A stretch of 64,000 nucleotides of DNA. Source: an uncultured Muribaculaceae bacterium. Its GTDB lineage: Bacteria > Bacteroidota > Bacteroidia > Bacteroidales > Muribaculaceae. The stretch is from positions 105,981 through 169,980 of the forward strand of contig CANRPJ010000002.1 of assembly GCA_947632485.1 (NCBI GenBank), given 5' to 3'. Shown piece by piece: positions 24,653-33,907 of this stretch. The notes below the pieces were generated by a model. It had not been told where the DNA came from and searched no databases. It saw only the letters and a list, made by a program, of their open reading frames with translations. Position numbers and translations under genes: made by a program. How positions within the stretch are numbered: the stretch's first letter is position 1; each line of letters starts with the position of its first letter.

Positions 24653-27349
24653 ATGACCTCGAATCAGAAGATGACCGCTCAAGATAGCCGCAACGGACTC
24701 ACCGACGCTCAGGTGCTCCAAAGCCGTAAACTCCACGGAACCAATATATTCACCCCGCCTCCTAAGCAATCTCCCTGGAAAGAATTTCTTGGGAAATTCC
24801 GCGATCCTCTCATCATTATCCTGGTAGCGGCCGCTTTCCTCTCGATCGGAATATCATGCTATGAATACTGGAGTCTTCACAAAGGCATGGAGGTATTCTT
24901 CGAACCGGTTGGAATAATTGCCGCCATTGTGCTCGCCACGGGTCTTTCCTTCTATTTCGAGAAGCGCGCTGACCGTGAGTTTGCCATTCTCAACAAGGTA
25001 AACGATGATGAACCGGTAAGGGTGGTCCGCAACGGCAACTCTACGGAAGTGCCCCGACGCGACATTGTAGTAGGCGATCTGGTAATCCTGAGTACCGGCG
25101 ATGAAGTGCCTGCCGACGGAGTGCTTACAGAAGCCGTGATGCTTACGCTCGATGAATCGACCCTGACGGGGGAACCTATGTGCCACAAGACGGTAGATCC
25201 TGCCGATTTCGACCCGGAAGCCACTTATCCTTCCGACCGGGTGCTCCGTGGCACAAAGGTTATGGAGGGTCATGGCCGTTTTATAGTTGATAAGGTAGGC
25301 GACGCAACCGAAAACGGCAAGGTGTTCGTAGAGACGCGTATCGACAGCTCCGCCCGCACCCCGCTGAGCGAGCAGCTCGAAAAGCTAGGCGGCCTGATTG
25401 CAAAAGCGAGCTATGCCTTCGCAGCGCTTGTAATCGTGGGGCGATGCGTGATGTATGCCTTCGACCCGGCATTCGATTCCTTCTTCACAGTAGATTTCGG
25501 CGCTTACTTTTTGCAGAGCGTAATGATAGCAGTTACGCTTATTGTCGTAGCCGTACCGGAAGGGCTCCCGATGGCCGTGACGCTCGCGTTGGCCTATTCC
25601 ATGAGGCGTATGCTCAAGACCAACAATCTTGTAAGAAAACTTCACGCTTGCGAGACCATGGGGTCGGCCACAGTGATATGTACCGACAAGACCGGCACTC
25701 TGACACAGAACCGGATGCAGGTAGCTGACGCGCAATTCTTCGGCGATATTCCCATGGAATCGATAGCGGTGCAGATTGGCCTTAACTCTACTGCAGCCCT
25801 CGATCTCTCGGGAGCACGGCCTGACGCGCTCGGTAACCCTACCGAAGGTGCGCTTCTGCTCTGGCTCTGGTCGCAGGGGTTTGACTACCGTAGGCTGAGA
25901 GCTGATGCGAAGCTGCTCGCGGAGCTTCCTTTCAGCACCGAGCATAAGTTTATGGCCACCCTCATAGAAGATGAGGATACCAATGGCGGCGCACTGATAT
26001 GCGTGAAAGGAGCGCCGGAGATAGTGATGCGGCTATGCTCCTCGATAGCAGGCGTAGTATCCGAGGCTGAAATTCAGGCGCTCCTTCTGGGCTATCAGAA
26101 TAAGGCTATGCGCACCCTCGGCTTCGCTGCGGCGCCCCTGCCAGATGGAATGGCTGCTGCCGAAGCTATAGAGCTGCTGAAGAATTACCCGGAGAAGCTT
26201 TCTCTGGAGTTTGAAGGTGTGGTGGCTATATCAGATCCGATCCGGCCCGATGTGGCGGCAGCGGTTAAAGAATGCACCGGAGCGGGCATTAAGATCAAGA
26301 TAGTGACCGGAGATACCCCTGCTACGGCCCGCGAAATCGGGCGCCAGATCGGTCTGGTTGCTGATGAAGTGAAGACGGGCGAAATACTCACCGGACCCGA
26401 ATTTGCCGCTATTCCAGATGAGAAACTACCCGAGACGGTGAAGACCCTCAGGATAATGGCCCGCGCGCGTCCCGGCGATAAGAAACGCCTCGTGGAGGCT
26501 CTTCAGAAGGAGGGAGAAGTGGTAGCGGTGACAGGTGACGGCACAAACGATGCACCGGCTCTCAAGGCTGCCCATGTCGGGCTATCGATGGGCGATGGCA
26601 CCTCGGTAGCAAAGGAAGCCTCCGACATAACGATCATCAACAACTCCTTCGCCTCGATCGGGAGAGCCGTGATGTGGGGGCGCTCTCTGTTTCTCAATAT
26701 CAGGAGATTTATCCTCTTCCAGCTTACGGTGAATGTGGCAGCCTGCTTCATCGTGCTCGCAGGAGCTTTTATGGGCACCGAATCGCCACTGACGGTGACT
26801 CAGATGCTTTGGGTGAACCTCATTATGGATACCTTCGCGGCTATGGCGCTTGCCTCGCTGCCGCCTACCCGCGAGGTGATGAATGAGCCGCCACGCGATC
26901 GGAAAGCCTCAATTATCGATGCGCCGATGTGGCGCTTCATCGCGGGAACCGGGGGACTATTCTTCTTCCTGCTTCTGGGGCTGCTCTATATCTTCGAGCA
27001 TAGCGATATCACCTCGCTATCGCAGCTGCCGTGGGTTCACGTAGGCGCGCGAAATCCGCTCACTCCCTATGAGCTCAGCCTGTTTTTCACCATATTCGTA
27101 TTCCTTCAGTTCTGGAATCTCTTTAATGCCCGCGCTTTCCGCAGCGGCCGCTCCGCTTTCCGTCTGAAAGGTTGCGGAGAATTCCTTTTCATAGCCTTGG
27201 TTATTTTCGTGGGCCAGATAGCGATTGTAGAGCTCGGAGGCGCCTTCTTCAATGTTACGCCACTGCTCCTTACAGACTGGCTATGGATAATAGGAGGAAC
27301 ATCGCTGGTGGTCTGGATCGGCGAGGCACTACGCCTTATCAGGAAATAA
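24653..27349 (+). CDS. Calcium-translocating P-type ATPase (PMCA type)
   Basis: An 898-residue inner-membrane pump that exports Ca2+ at the cost of ATP. Features: actuator loop LTGEP (after DEST), phosphorylation motif CTDKTGTLTQN, hinge VTGDGTNDAPALK, PEGLP in helix 4 (ion site) and ten membrane helices. No metal-binding N-terminal domain is present, which argues against a copper or zinc pump. A second in-frame ATG at 24671 could be the true start. The 51-base gap from the antitoxin gene leaves little room for its own promoter. It ends at a terminator shared with the converging GH27 gene. Confidence 0.92.
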   Translation: MTSNQKMTAQDSRNGLTDAQVLQSRKLHGTNIFTPPPKQSPWKEFLGKFRDPLIIILVAAAFLSIGISCYEYWSLHKGMEVFFEPVGIIAAIVLATGLSFYFEKRADREFAILNKVNDDEPVRVVRNGNSTEVPRRDIVVGDLVILSTGDEVPADGVLTEAVMLTLDESTLTGEPMCHKTVDPADFDPEATYPSDRVLRGTKVMEGHGRFIVDKVGDATENGKVFVETRIDSSARTPLSEQLEKLGGLIAKASYAFAALVIVGRCVMYAFDPAFDSFFTVDFGAYFLQSVMIAVTLIVVAVPEGLPMAVTLALAYSMRRMLKTNNLVRKLHACETMGSATVICTDKTGTLTQNRMQVADAQFFGDIPMESIAVQIGLNSTAALDLSGARPDALGNPTEGALLLWLWSQGFDYRRLRADAKLLAELPFSTEHKFMATLIEDEDTNGGALICVKGAPEIVMRLCSSIAGVVSEAEIQALLLGYQNKAMRTLGFAAAPLPDGMAAAEAIELLKNYPEKLSLEFEGVVAISDPIRPDVAAAVKECTGAGIKIKIVTGDTPATAREIGRQIGLVADEVKTGEILTGPEFAAIPDEKLPETVKTLRIMARARPGDKKRLVEALQKEGEVVAVTGDGTNDAPALKAAHVGLSMGDGTSVAKEASDITIINNSFASIGRAVMWGRSLFLNIRRFILFQLTVNVAACFIVLAGAFMGTESPLTVTQMLWVNLIMDTFAAMALASLPPTREVMNEPPRDRKASIIDAPMWRFIAGTGGLFFFLLLGLLYIFEHSDITSLSQLPWVHVGARNPLTPYELSLFFTIFVFLQFWNLFNARAFRSGRSAFRLKGCGEFLFIALVIFVGQIAIVELGGAFFNVTPLLLTDWLWIIGGTSLVVWIGEALRLIRK

Positions 27350-27371
27350 CTCACCTCTCATCTGAGAACGA

Positions 27372-27400
27372 CTTCGGCGCCCCTGCATAGAGCGCCGAAG
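27372..27400. terminator. Terminator between converging ATPase and GH27 genes
   Basis: CTTCGGCGC (27372-27380) pairs perfectly with GCGCCGAAG (27392-27400), loop of 11. T-rich sequence follows on the plus strand. Confidence 0.65.
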
Positions 27401-27432
27401 CTTCGTTTACATCTATAGAGAGGTTAGAGAGG

Positions 27433-29088
27433 TCAATAGACCTTGCCGTCAGGCTCGGGACCGCGGTCGTTGCCCGGATAAATTTTCAGCATCGCGGCAC
27501 CATGAGAAGGCACCTTAGCTGAAAATTTCTGCTTTGCCTCATCTTGCCATACGTCTTGCTGCCTCCAGAGATCACGGATTTTCTGCTGCCCGCGGATTCC
27601 GAACTGCGAAGGAGAGAACTCCATATCGCGCTCCTCCTCGCTATAGTTAAACAATCCAATCGCCATTGCGCCGTCGGCAAGAGGCTTGGCATAGATCACC
27701 CCATTTTCATCTTTGAAGAATGGCACTCCCTGATAGCCCAGTTCGTCTTGATGCACATCGATTATCTCACTGTTGCGCAGCAGGCTGAGTGTGAAATCGT
27801 CAAGCTGCTGCATATCGCAGCCCAGAAACATTGGTGAGGCGAGGATAGCCCAGAGCGATACGTGGGTAAACTGCTCGTCGGGCGTTAGGCGGGAGTGATG
27901 AAGCTCGCCGTCCCATCCTACTACTCCGATCACCATCATATCGGCATCCGCCCAATGACCCGGCACATTGAAAGGAGCCCACTTATCTTGCTGCTGGAAA
28001 CCGATGCGGCTCATGTTGTCCCAGGTGTCGCGGATATCGCCGGTAGTGCGATAGCAGTTGGGATAGCGGGCCCAGAGAGGAGCATCGCCGAAATGAGCGG
28101 CATTCGACATTCCGAGCAGAATATCGCGGTCAGTGCTCCGTAAAGCATCGAGCATCTCTTTCAGATAGAAGAACTGATTTGGTGTCCAGTCATATTTCAG
28201 ATAGTCCACTCCCCAGTCGGCCCATTGCTTCACGTCGTTGTTCACGAAAGAATATTTTGAGTTCTTCCAGTTATAATATCTCGCAGGCCAGAACTCCTGA
28301 TATTCCGGAATCATGTTGATTCCCTTCGTCTGCTTCTCACCCACGCTGTCGCGCCCGATCCATTCATAAGTGCCCTCGGGATTATCGGCGTAACTACCTA
28401 TGAATCCGGCATAGGTGCCCACCCAGGGAGCTGAATAGAGTCCGAAACGCAGACCTTCCGAATGGAGCTCATCTACAAGACCCTTTATATCGGAAAACTT
28501 CTCGGGATTCGGCTGAATGGCGAAATGCTCGCCGCCGCGCACACCCTGCCAGCCATCGTCGACATTAATGTAGCTCCAGCCGTAGTTTACCAAGTCATTA
28601 TCCACCATCGACCTGGCCGTTTCCCTTACCAGATCTTCATTGATCAGCAGGCCCCAGCAGTTCCAGCTGCTCCAGCCGAGCGGAGGCGTAAGAGCTACCT
28701 CATCGCCAATCTTAATTGTGAAATCTCTCTGATCCGTACCCAGGGAGTTGGTAGCTGTGAGCTTCACCTTATAATTTCCCGGAGTCTCCGCTACTCCGGT
28801 AATCAGTCCTTTTGCCGGATCGAGCTTCAGACCCTCGGGCAGCCCTTCGGCGGCAAACGTCATCGGGCGCTCTCCTGTGCATGGAATACGGTACAGAAAC
28901 TTCGAGCCCGGACGCGCGCCAAACACTTTCGCACCATTGATGCGCGGTGTGAGCGGAGCGGCAGGAGTGAGAATGTACTTCGAATTGTCGATCTTCGGCA
29001 AGGTATCGCGTTCTGCCGGACACTGAGCCACGGCGGCTGCAGGCAGAAGGAACCCCATTGAAATAATTGCTGAGCGGAATGTCTTCAT
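27433..29088 (-). CDS. Secreted GH27 glycosidase with N-terminal Ig-like domain
   Basis: A 551-residue protein. The start at MKTFRSAIISMG gives a signal peptide ending AVAQ and lies after a promoter box; the frame upstream to 29187 is promoter DNA. Residues about 25-135 form a putative Ig (He_PIG-type) domain (LPEGLKLDPAKGLITGV), and the GH27 barrel starts at TPPLGWSSWNCWG. VDYLKYDW holds the nucleophile and TTGDIRDTW the probable acid/base. Likely substrates are alpha-galactosides or beta-L-arabinopyranosides. It differs from the 409-residue GH27 at 8852 in domain content, so the two probably act on different glycans. Confidence 0.9.
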   Translation of the reverse strand: MKTFRSAIISMGFLLPAAAVAQCPAERDTLPKIDNSKYILTPAAPLTPRINGAKVFGARPGSKFLYRIPCTGERPMTFAAEGLPEGLKLDPAKGLITGVAETPGNYKVKLTATNSLGTDQRDFTIKIGDEVALTPPLGWSSWNCWGLLINEDLVRETARSMVDNDLVNYGWSYINVDDGWQGVRGGEHFAIQPNPEKFSDIKGLVDELHSEGLRFGLYSAPWVGTYAGFIGSYADNPEGTYEWIGRDSVGEKQTKGINMIPEYQEFWPARYYNWKNSKYSFVNNDVKQWADWGVDYLKYDWTPNQFFYLKEMLDALRSTDRDILLGMSNAAHFGDAPLWARYPNCYRTTGDIRDTWDNMSRIGFQQQDKWAPFNVPGHWADADMMVIGVVGWDGELHHSRLTPDEQFTHVSLWAILASPMFLGCDMQQLDDFTLSLLRNSEIIDVHQDELGYQGVPFFKDENGVIYAKPLADGAMAIGLFNYSEEERDMEFSPSQFGIRGQQKIRDLWRQQDVWQDEAKQKFSAKVPSHGAAMLKIYPGNDRGPEPDGKVY

Positions 29089-29153
29089 TATTGCATTAAG
29101 TTTAGTAATCTTCGGATTAGCGATGGCGAAAGCTACGCGCATTTCCCACAATG

Positions 29154-29184
29154 CAAAGTTACTACAGACAATCCGGTTTTCAAT
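29154..29184 (-). promoter_or_regulatory. Putative promoter of the Ig-GH27 gene
   Basis: On the minus strand, ATTG (29184-29181), 19 bases, TAACTTTG (29161-29154). The coding start follows about 65 bases later. Confidence 0.55.
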
Positions 29185-29214
29185 CAATACTTTTGAAACT
29201 TTTCATCTTGCATT

Positions 29215-29245
29215 TTTGTTATATTACGAACTTGTTATACCTTTG
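29215..29245 (+). promoter_or_regulatory. Consensus promoter of hicAB
   Basis: TTTG (29215-29218), 19 bases, TACCTTTG (29238-29245): a full match to the Bacteroidetes consensus. It lies 28 bases before the hicA ATG. Confidence 0.75.
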
Positions 29246-29273
29246 CAATCTGATATAATCCATTTCTAAAAGC

Positions 29274-29456
29274 ATGACTTGGAATGAATTTATCAGTATT
29301 GCCACAAAGTGCGGCTTTCAGCTACGACGGCATGGGAAGAAGCATGATGTGTATTTTAACCCCGCCACAGGCAAAACTCTTATTATCGAGCGACATGGAT
29401 CGCAAGAGATCAGGAGCGGCCTACAAAGGCGTCTACTCAAAGAACTGGGTCTTTGA
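29274..29456 (+). CDS. hicA: HicA family toxin (mRNA interferase)
   Basis: A 60-residue protein with a double-stranded-RNA-binding-like fold. The conserved catalytic His lies in RRHGKKHDVYFNP, preceded by the Gly-Phe typical of HicA, and the C-terminus GLQRRLLKELGL matches the family. HicA cleaves mRNA and is held in check by HicB. It precedes hicB by 15 bases with its own promoter. The locus is AT-rich relative to its neighbours. Confidence 0.85.
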   Translation: MTWNEFISIATKCGFQLRRHGKKHDVYFNPATGKTLIIERHGSQEIRSGLQRRLLKELGL

Positions 29457-29471
29457 CCCGGTTCTGGACCT

Positions 29472-29924
29472 ATGAAAAATCTTATTAACACATATTTGCC
29501 AATGAGTTCACACACTGATCAGCGCTTGAAAGTACGCATTGAAAAATGCGAAGACGGCAGTTACACAGCCTACAACACCAATGGATCTTTCGGTGTGGCC
29601 GTAGGCTCTGGAGAAACTATCCCCGAAGCCCGCGATGATTTCCGCAACTCTTTGACCGAATGCATTGAAGTGCTCAAAGAGGAAGGTAAAAGAATTCCGG
29701 TTGAGCTTGAAGAAGAACCAATATTTGAATTCGATTTAAGTTCACTTTTTGACTATTTCAAGGTTCTTAAGCTTTCAGAACTTGGATCTTATCTGGGAAT
29801 CAATCCCTCGTTGCTCCGACAATATAAACGAGGAAGCACCTATATCTCAGACACCCGCCTCAAAGAGATTGAGGCCGGGATTCATAGACTGGGGGCTGAA
29901 CTTGAAACTTTGCGCCTGATTTAA
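29472..29924 (+). CDS. hicB: HicB family antitoxin with C-terminal HTH
   Basis: A 150-residue partner of HicA. The N-terminal half is a degraded RNase H-like HicB domain (DGSYTAYNTNGSFGVAVGSGETIPEARDDFRNSL in parts), and the C-terminal 60 residues carry a helix-turn-helix (LSELGSYLGINPSLLRQYKRG) for binding the operon promoter. ATG codons at 29472 and 29502 are both possible; the second lies closer to where the domain begins. Confidence 0.85.
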   Translation: MKNLINTYLPMSSHTDQRLKVRIEKCEDGSYTAYNTNGSFGVAVGSGETIPEARDDFRNSLTECIEVLKEEGKRIPVELEEEPIFEFDLSSLFDYFKVLKLSELGSYLGINPSLLRQYKRGSTYISDTRLKEIEAGIHRLGAELETLRLI

Positions 29925-29972
29925 TAATTTAAGTATTACGGGTTTACGCTCAAAATAAACTAATAGACAATG

Positions 29973-30043
29973 AAAAAAGTCTGCCTCTTTTCACAAAGCG
30001 GCAGACCGAAACCTTAATCTTAATCTAATACTATGAAAAACAC
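29973..30043 (-). ncRNA. Candidate small RNA, about 70 nt
   Basis: Starts just after a perfect minus-strand promoter and ends in a Rho-independent terminator: stem GTCTGCC (30006-30000) with GGCAGAC (29985-29979), loop of 14, then six Ts (29978-29973). No open frame of note is present. The 5' part is a single-stranded, AT-rich tract (CATAGTATTAGATTAAG), which could serve as a pairing region. Function is unknown. Confidence 0.6.
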
Positions 30044-30047
30044 TCTG

Positions 30048-30078
30048 CAAAGTTAACACTTTTTTCGTTTCAGCCAAA
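30048..30078 (-). promoter_or_regulatory. Consensus promoter of the 70-nt small RNA
   Basis: On the minus strand, TTTG (30078-30075), 19 bases, TAACTTTG (30055-30048). No protein gene lies downstream on this strand before the terminator 42 bases later. Confidence 0.75.
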
Positions 30079-30184
30079 AACCGACAAGCCGAGTTTTTAT
30101 GTTGAAAAACATAATTGTGCAACTATATTATAAAATACCTAAACATTTTCTTGATTTTTGATAGCAAATATGAACCAAAATTCT

Positions 30185-30326
30185 TAACTTTGCTATCGCA
30201 AGAGAGAAAAAGAGAAAACAAGAAAGAAATACTATAATACTAATCGCTAACCTGACATCATATCACATCCCTATAATACACTTTACCACAACCCAAAAAG
30301 ACCCTCCGTGAGGCGGGTCTTTTTCT
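30185..30326 (+). ncRNA. Candidate small RNA of about 130 nt with orphan promoter
   Basis: TAACTTTG (30185-30192) is a -7 box, though the nearest TTTG (30157-30160) is 24 bases upstream, slightly too far. The transcript would start near 30197 and end at the terminator at 30295-30324. No reading frame with coding character lies between. The sequence is A-rich and purine-rich at the 5' end. Confidence 0.35.
30295..30324. terminator. Bidirectional Rho-independent terminator
   Basis: AAAAAGACCC (30295-30304) pairs perfectly with GGGTCTTTTT (30315-30324). T-runs follow the stem on both strands. It ends the alanine symporter gene on the minus strand. Confidence 0.88.
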
Positions 30327-30346
30327 TTTAACTGTTGCAGTCCGGA

Positions 30347-31762
30347 TTATTCCGGCCAGCACTCGGTCTGGTCTGCTATCTCGGGAATCGTGCTCTTGTG
30401 ATATTGCGGATCCTTACCTTCTTTAAGCTGCCTTGTATAGTCCTTCAGGCACCTTACGGCGTAGCGCCCCAGAAAAGCAAGGGCCGTGAGGTTTATAAGG
30501 GTCATCATCGCCATAAAGAGATCAGCCGATGCCCATACGAACTCAAGCGAGGCCACTGAACCGACGAAAACCAATGCAGATGTGGCAAGTTTAAGGGTTA
30601 TAACCCAGCCGCGGGAGTTTTTCACAAACCTCACATTAGTCTCGCCATAATAATAGTTGGAGACGATGCTCGTGAAGGCAAACATAAATACAGCTACCGT
30701 GACGAAATATTTGGCGGCGCTGCCTACTTCCGACTCGAGCGCAGCCTGGGTGAGCACGATACCATCGCTTCCGCCGGCATAAAGGCCGCTCCAGAGGATT
30801 ATGAAAGCGGTGCCGGTGCAGACAAGGAAGGTATCCGTATAAACACCCAACGCCTGAATCAGTCCCTGCTTAACAGGGTGGCTCACCGAAGCGGTGGCAG
30901 CCACATTAGGAGCGGAGCCCTCGCCTGCCTCATTGCTGAAAAGTCCTCGCTTTATGCCGAGCATCAGGGCTGAACCAACTGTGGCGCCCACTGCAGCATC
31001 GCCGTTGAAGGCGCAGCTCACTATCATGGAGAGCACCTCAGGCACCAGCTTAATATTCAGGAATATCACCACAAAAGCGAGTAATACGTAGGCCACCGCC
31101 ATTACGGGCACCACGATCTCCGAGAATTTCGAGATGCGCTGTATGCCTCCCCAGACCACTAAGAGTGTAAGCAACGTCACCACAACTCCCGTCCAGAAAG
31201 GATCCCACCCGAAGGAATCTTGCGCCGCCATAGCTATCGTATTGCTCTGCACCGAGCTGAACGCCAGACTGAAGGTCAGCGTGATAATCACTGCGAAGAG
31301 CACCGCGAACCAGCGGCTCTTCATGCCTTTCTGAATATAGTAGGCCGGTCCGCCGCGGAATGAGTCCTGACCCTTCACCTTAAACAATTGTCCCAGCGTC
31401 GACTCAATGAAAGCCGTAGCGGCACCGAAGAAAGCGATAACCCACATCCAGAACACCGCCCCCGGACCTCCGAGCGCTATCGCGATAGCTACACCGGCTA
31501 TATTTCCGGTACCAACTCTCGCAGCGATCGAAACTGCAAAGGCCTGAAACGACGATACGGTATGATGACGCTCCTGCGCCGTCTCCGGACGGCCGTGATT
31601 CTCAGCTTTCTTGCCCGAATTGAAGAGCAATTTCACCATATTGCCCAGCAGGCGGATCTGGACTCCGCGGGTCCAGACCGTAAAGATCAGTGCGGCAGCG
31701 ATTAGAACCACTACCAGCACATAGGTCCAGAGAATATCGTTGACCTGATTGAGAATTTCCAT
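30347..31762 (-). CDS. Sodium:alanine symporter (AGCS family)
   Basis: A 471-residue inner-membrane transporter with about eleven helices. Family motifs include RVGTGNIAGVAIAIALGGPGAVFWMW near residue 85-110 and RGLFSNEAGEGSAPN near residue 275. It takes up alanine or glycine with Na+. It lies 8 bases after tyrS on the same strand and could be read on the same mRNA. A bidirectional terminator follows. Confidence 0.93.
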   Translation of the reverse strand: MEILNQVNDILWTYVLVVVLIAAALIFTVWTRGVQIRLLGNMVKLLFNSGKKAENHGRPETAQERHHTVSSFQAFAVSIAARVGTGNIAGVAIAIALGGPGAVFWMWVIAFFGAATAFIESTLGQLFKVKGQDSFRGGPAYYIQKGMKSRWFAVLFAVIITLTFSLAFSSVQSNTIAMAAQDSFGWDPFWTGVVVTLLTLLVVWGGIQRISKFSEIVVPVMAVAYVLLAFVVIFLNIKLVPEVLSMIVSCAFNGDAAVGATVGSALMLGIKRGLFSNEAGEGSAPNVAATASVSHPVKQGLIQALGVYTDTFLVCTGTAFIILWSGLYAGGSDGIVLTQAALESEVGSAAKYFVTVAVFMFAFTSIVSNYYYGETNVRFVKNSRGWVITLKLATSALVFVGSVASLEFVWASADLFMAMMTLINLTALAFLGRYAVRCLKDYTRQLKEGKDPQYHKSTIPEIADQTECWPE

Positions 31763-31770
31763 GATCCGGG

Positions 31771-33066
31771 TCAGCTCACCTTGATCAGGTTATAATTCTT
31801 TTTACCTCTCTGCACCAGCAGATATTTTCCTTTCAGCAGCCTGTCGGCACCAACCGTCATTGCAGGATCAGTCACCTTCTCCTTATTGATGCTCACGCCG
31901 CCACCCTGCACCATCTTGCGGGCCTCGCCCTTCGAAGGAAATACCGAGGTCTTCACAGCGAGAAGCTCAAGCAAGGGGATACCGGCCTCAAGCTCAGCCT
32001 TTTCGATTTCAAAGGTAGGCACTCCCTCGAGCACATCGAGCAGCGTAGCCTCGTCGATCGTCTTCAGCTTCTCAGCAGCATCAGCCGAGAAGAGCAGGCC
32101 GCTCGCCTCGCGCGCAGCCTCATAGTCGGCGGCGCTATGCACGATAGTAGTGATCTCCTGAGCCAACTTCTTCTGCATCGGGCGCGCTCCCGGATTAGCC
32201 TCATGCTCAGCCTTGAGAGCCTCGATCTCTTCCTTGGTCAGGAAGGTAAACGTCTTAAGATAGCGCTCCACATCTGCATCAGCCACATTCAGCCAGAACT
32301 GATAGAACTTGTAGGGACTCGTGCGCTTCGGATCGAGCCATACGTTGAGACCCCCCTCCGACTTGCCGAACTTCGTGCCGTCGGCCTTCGTCACCAGAGG
32401 CCAGGTAAGCGCATACGCCTCTCCGCCGGTCTTGCGGCGGATAAGCTCCGTACCGGTCGTGATATTGCCCCACTGGTCCGATCCGCCGAGCTGCAGGCGG
32501 CAGCCCTTCTCCTTATAGAGCGTGAGGAAATCAAAGCCCTGGAGAAGCTGGTAGGTAAATTCGGTGAACGAAAGACCGTCGCGGGCCTCGCCGTTGAGGC
32601 GCTTCTGCACGCTATCTTTCGCCATCATATAGTTTACCGTGATATGCTTTCCGATCTCGCGGGCGAAATCCAGGAAAGTCACATCTTTGGTCCAGTCGTA
32701 GTTGTTCACGAGCTCCGCCTTATTTGGCGCATCAGTCTCGAAATCGAGGAATTTCGAGAGCTGCTTCTTAATGGCCTGCTCGTAGCGCTTGAGCGTATCG
32801 GCATCAAGAAGGTTTCTCTCAGTCGATTTTCCGGAGGGATCGCCTATCATTCCGGTAGCGCCTCCAACCAGCGCGATCGCCTTATGGCCGCAGAGCTGGA
32901 AGTGGCGCAGCATCATGATAGCGCAGAGGTGGCCGATGTGCAGACTGTCGGCCGTAGGATCGAAGCCCACATAGGCCGTCGTTACCTCCTTCTTCAGTTG
33001 CTCCTCGGTTCCGGGCATGATATCGTGGATCATGCCGCGCCATTTCAGTTCTTCTATAAAATCCAT
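31771..33066 (-). CDS. tyrS: Tyrosyl-tRNA synthetase
   Basis: A 431-residue class I synthetase that charges tRNA-Tyr. The HIGH motif appears as HIGH in SLHIGHLCA, and the KMSKS loop as [16 protein letters not shown] binds tyrosine and the tRNA end. A C-terminal S4 RNA-binding domain (about 365-431) is present. It follows a tRNA-Glu gene on the same strand. Confidence 0.97.
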   Translation of the reverse strand: MDFIEELKWRGMIHDIMPGTEEQLKKEVTTAYVGFDPTADSLHIGHLCAIMMLRHFQLCGHKAIALVGGATGMIGDPSGKSTERNLLDADTLKRYEQAIKKQLSKFLDFETDAPNKAELVNNYDWTKDVTFLDFAREIGKHITVNYMMAKDSVQKRLNGEARDGLSFTEFTYQLLQGFDFLTLYKEKGCRLQLGGSDQWGNITTGTELIRRKTGGEAYALTWPLVTKADGTKFGKSEGGLNVWLDPKRTSPYKFYQFWLNVADADVERYLKTFTFLTKEEIEALKAEHEANPGARPMQKKLAQEITTIVHSAADYEAAREASGLLFSADAAEKLKTIDEATLLDVLEGVPTFEIEKAELEAGIPLLELLAVKTSVFPSKGEARKMVQGGGVSINKEKVTDPAMTVGADRLLKGKYLLVQRGKKNYNLIKVS

Positions 33067-33150
33067 TGTCGTTGTTTTGTTGTCTGGGTCAATTATTAAG
33101 GCTGGATAAAAACAGCGGAAGCCTCACTCTTTGAAGTTCGGCTTCCGAGG

Positions 33151-33222
33151 TAGTCCATAGCAGAGTCGAACTGCTCTTTAGAGAATGAAAATCTCTCGTC
33201 CTAACCGATAGACGAATGGACC
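33151..33222 (-). tRNA. tRNA-Glu (TTC), downstream copy
   Basis: On the minus strand the cloverleaf folds with acceptor GGTCCAT/ATGGACT (G-U first pair), D-arm GTCTATCGGTTAGGAC, anticodon stem AGAGA/TCTCT with loop TTTTCAT (anticodon TTC), and T-arm AGCAG/CTGCT with TTCGACT. CCA is not encoded. Its body is identical to the second copy at 33561; only one acceptor pair differs. Confidence 0.93.
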
Positions 33223-33277
33223 AACTTTAGGAATAAGCTACTCTCTTCCGGCGCCTCAGGCGGGCGCTACCGGAGTC

Positions 33278-33532
33278 TTAGGCCAGCTTATTGATGTGGA
33301 TCTGAAGGCTGCTGCAGAGGTTGGAAGCCTTATTCTTGGAGATCACATTCTTGCGGCCGAGACGCTGAAGAAGCGCGGAGGTCTTGTTGTAAGCTTCCTG
33401 AGCCTCTTTCTTGTCGGTCATCTTGCGGATACGGCGCACTGCATTGCGAGCCGTCTTCGCCCAGTAGCGATTTTCCAGGCGTCTTTTCTCAGCCTGGCGG
33501 ATTCTCTTCAGAGAGGAGCTATGATTTGCCAT
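33278..33532 (-). CDS. rpsT: 30S ribosomal protein S20
   Basis: An 84-residue basic, all-helical protein that binds 16S rRNA. MANHSSSLKRIRQAEKR is the family's N-terminus, followed by NAVRRIRK and a helical C-terminus. It sits between two tRNA-Glu genes in the same direction, so mRNA must be released by tRNA processing or the genes are read from one promoter at 33676. Confidence 0.97.
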   Translation of the reverse strand: MANHSSSLKRIRQAEKRRLENRYWAKTARNAVRRIRKMTDKKEAQEAYNKTSALLQRLGRKNVISKNKASNLCSSLQIHINKLA

Positions 33533-33560
33533 TTCTTGCGTTTGTTTTTATTTCGTTGGG

Positions 33561-33632
33561 TAGCCCATAGCAGAGTCGAACTGCTCTTTAGAGAATGAAA
33601 ATCTCTCGTCCTAACCGATAGACGAATGGGCC
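33561..33632 (-). tRNA. tRNA-Glu (TTC), upstream copy
   Basis: Same cloverleaf as the copy at 33151, but the acceptor stem is GGCCCAT/ATGGGCT: the third pair is C-G instead of T-A, a compensatory double change. It is the first gene after a consensus promoter. CCA is not encoded. Confidence 0.93.
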
Positions 33633-33675
33633 ATCAGCAATGCAGCTACACCGAAGCGGAGCGCATTTTGCGGTG

Positions 33676-33708
33676 CAAAGTTACGCATTCTTTTCCGATT
33701 ACACCAAA
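33676..33708 (-). promoter_or_regulatory. Consensus promoter of tRNA-Glu / rpsT / tRNA-Glu unit
   Basis: On the minus strand, TTTG (33708-33705), 21 bases, TAACTTTG (33683-33676). The first tRNA starts about 37 bases after the likely transcription start. Confidence 0.75.
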
Positions 33709-33907
33709 TCCGTCACCTCTTTTTCTATTTTTTTATGCTTTGAAAGCCCTTACACCACTTTTACATGCGATTTCGCTCATCTGCGTCGGATATGTTCCTC
33801 CGTTCTGCGGCCAGTCAGCCCATACTGAACTATTGCGCGAAGCGGGGCGTTTTTCTTACGTAGGTGGCGGCATAGTGCCGTTGCCTGACTTATTAATACT
33901 ATGAGAG

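Noticed and set aside
32137..33099. 320-codon plus-strand frame opposite tyrS
   Set aside because: Antisense shadow of a well-conserved synthetase gene.
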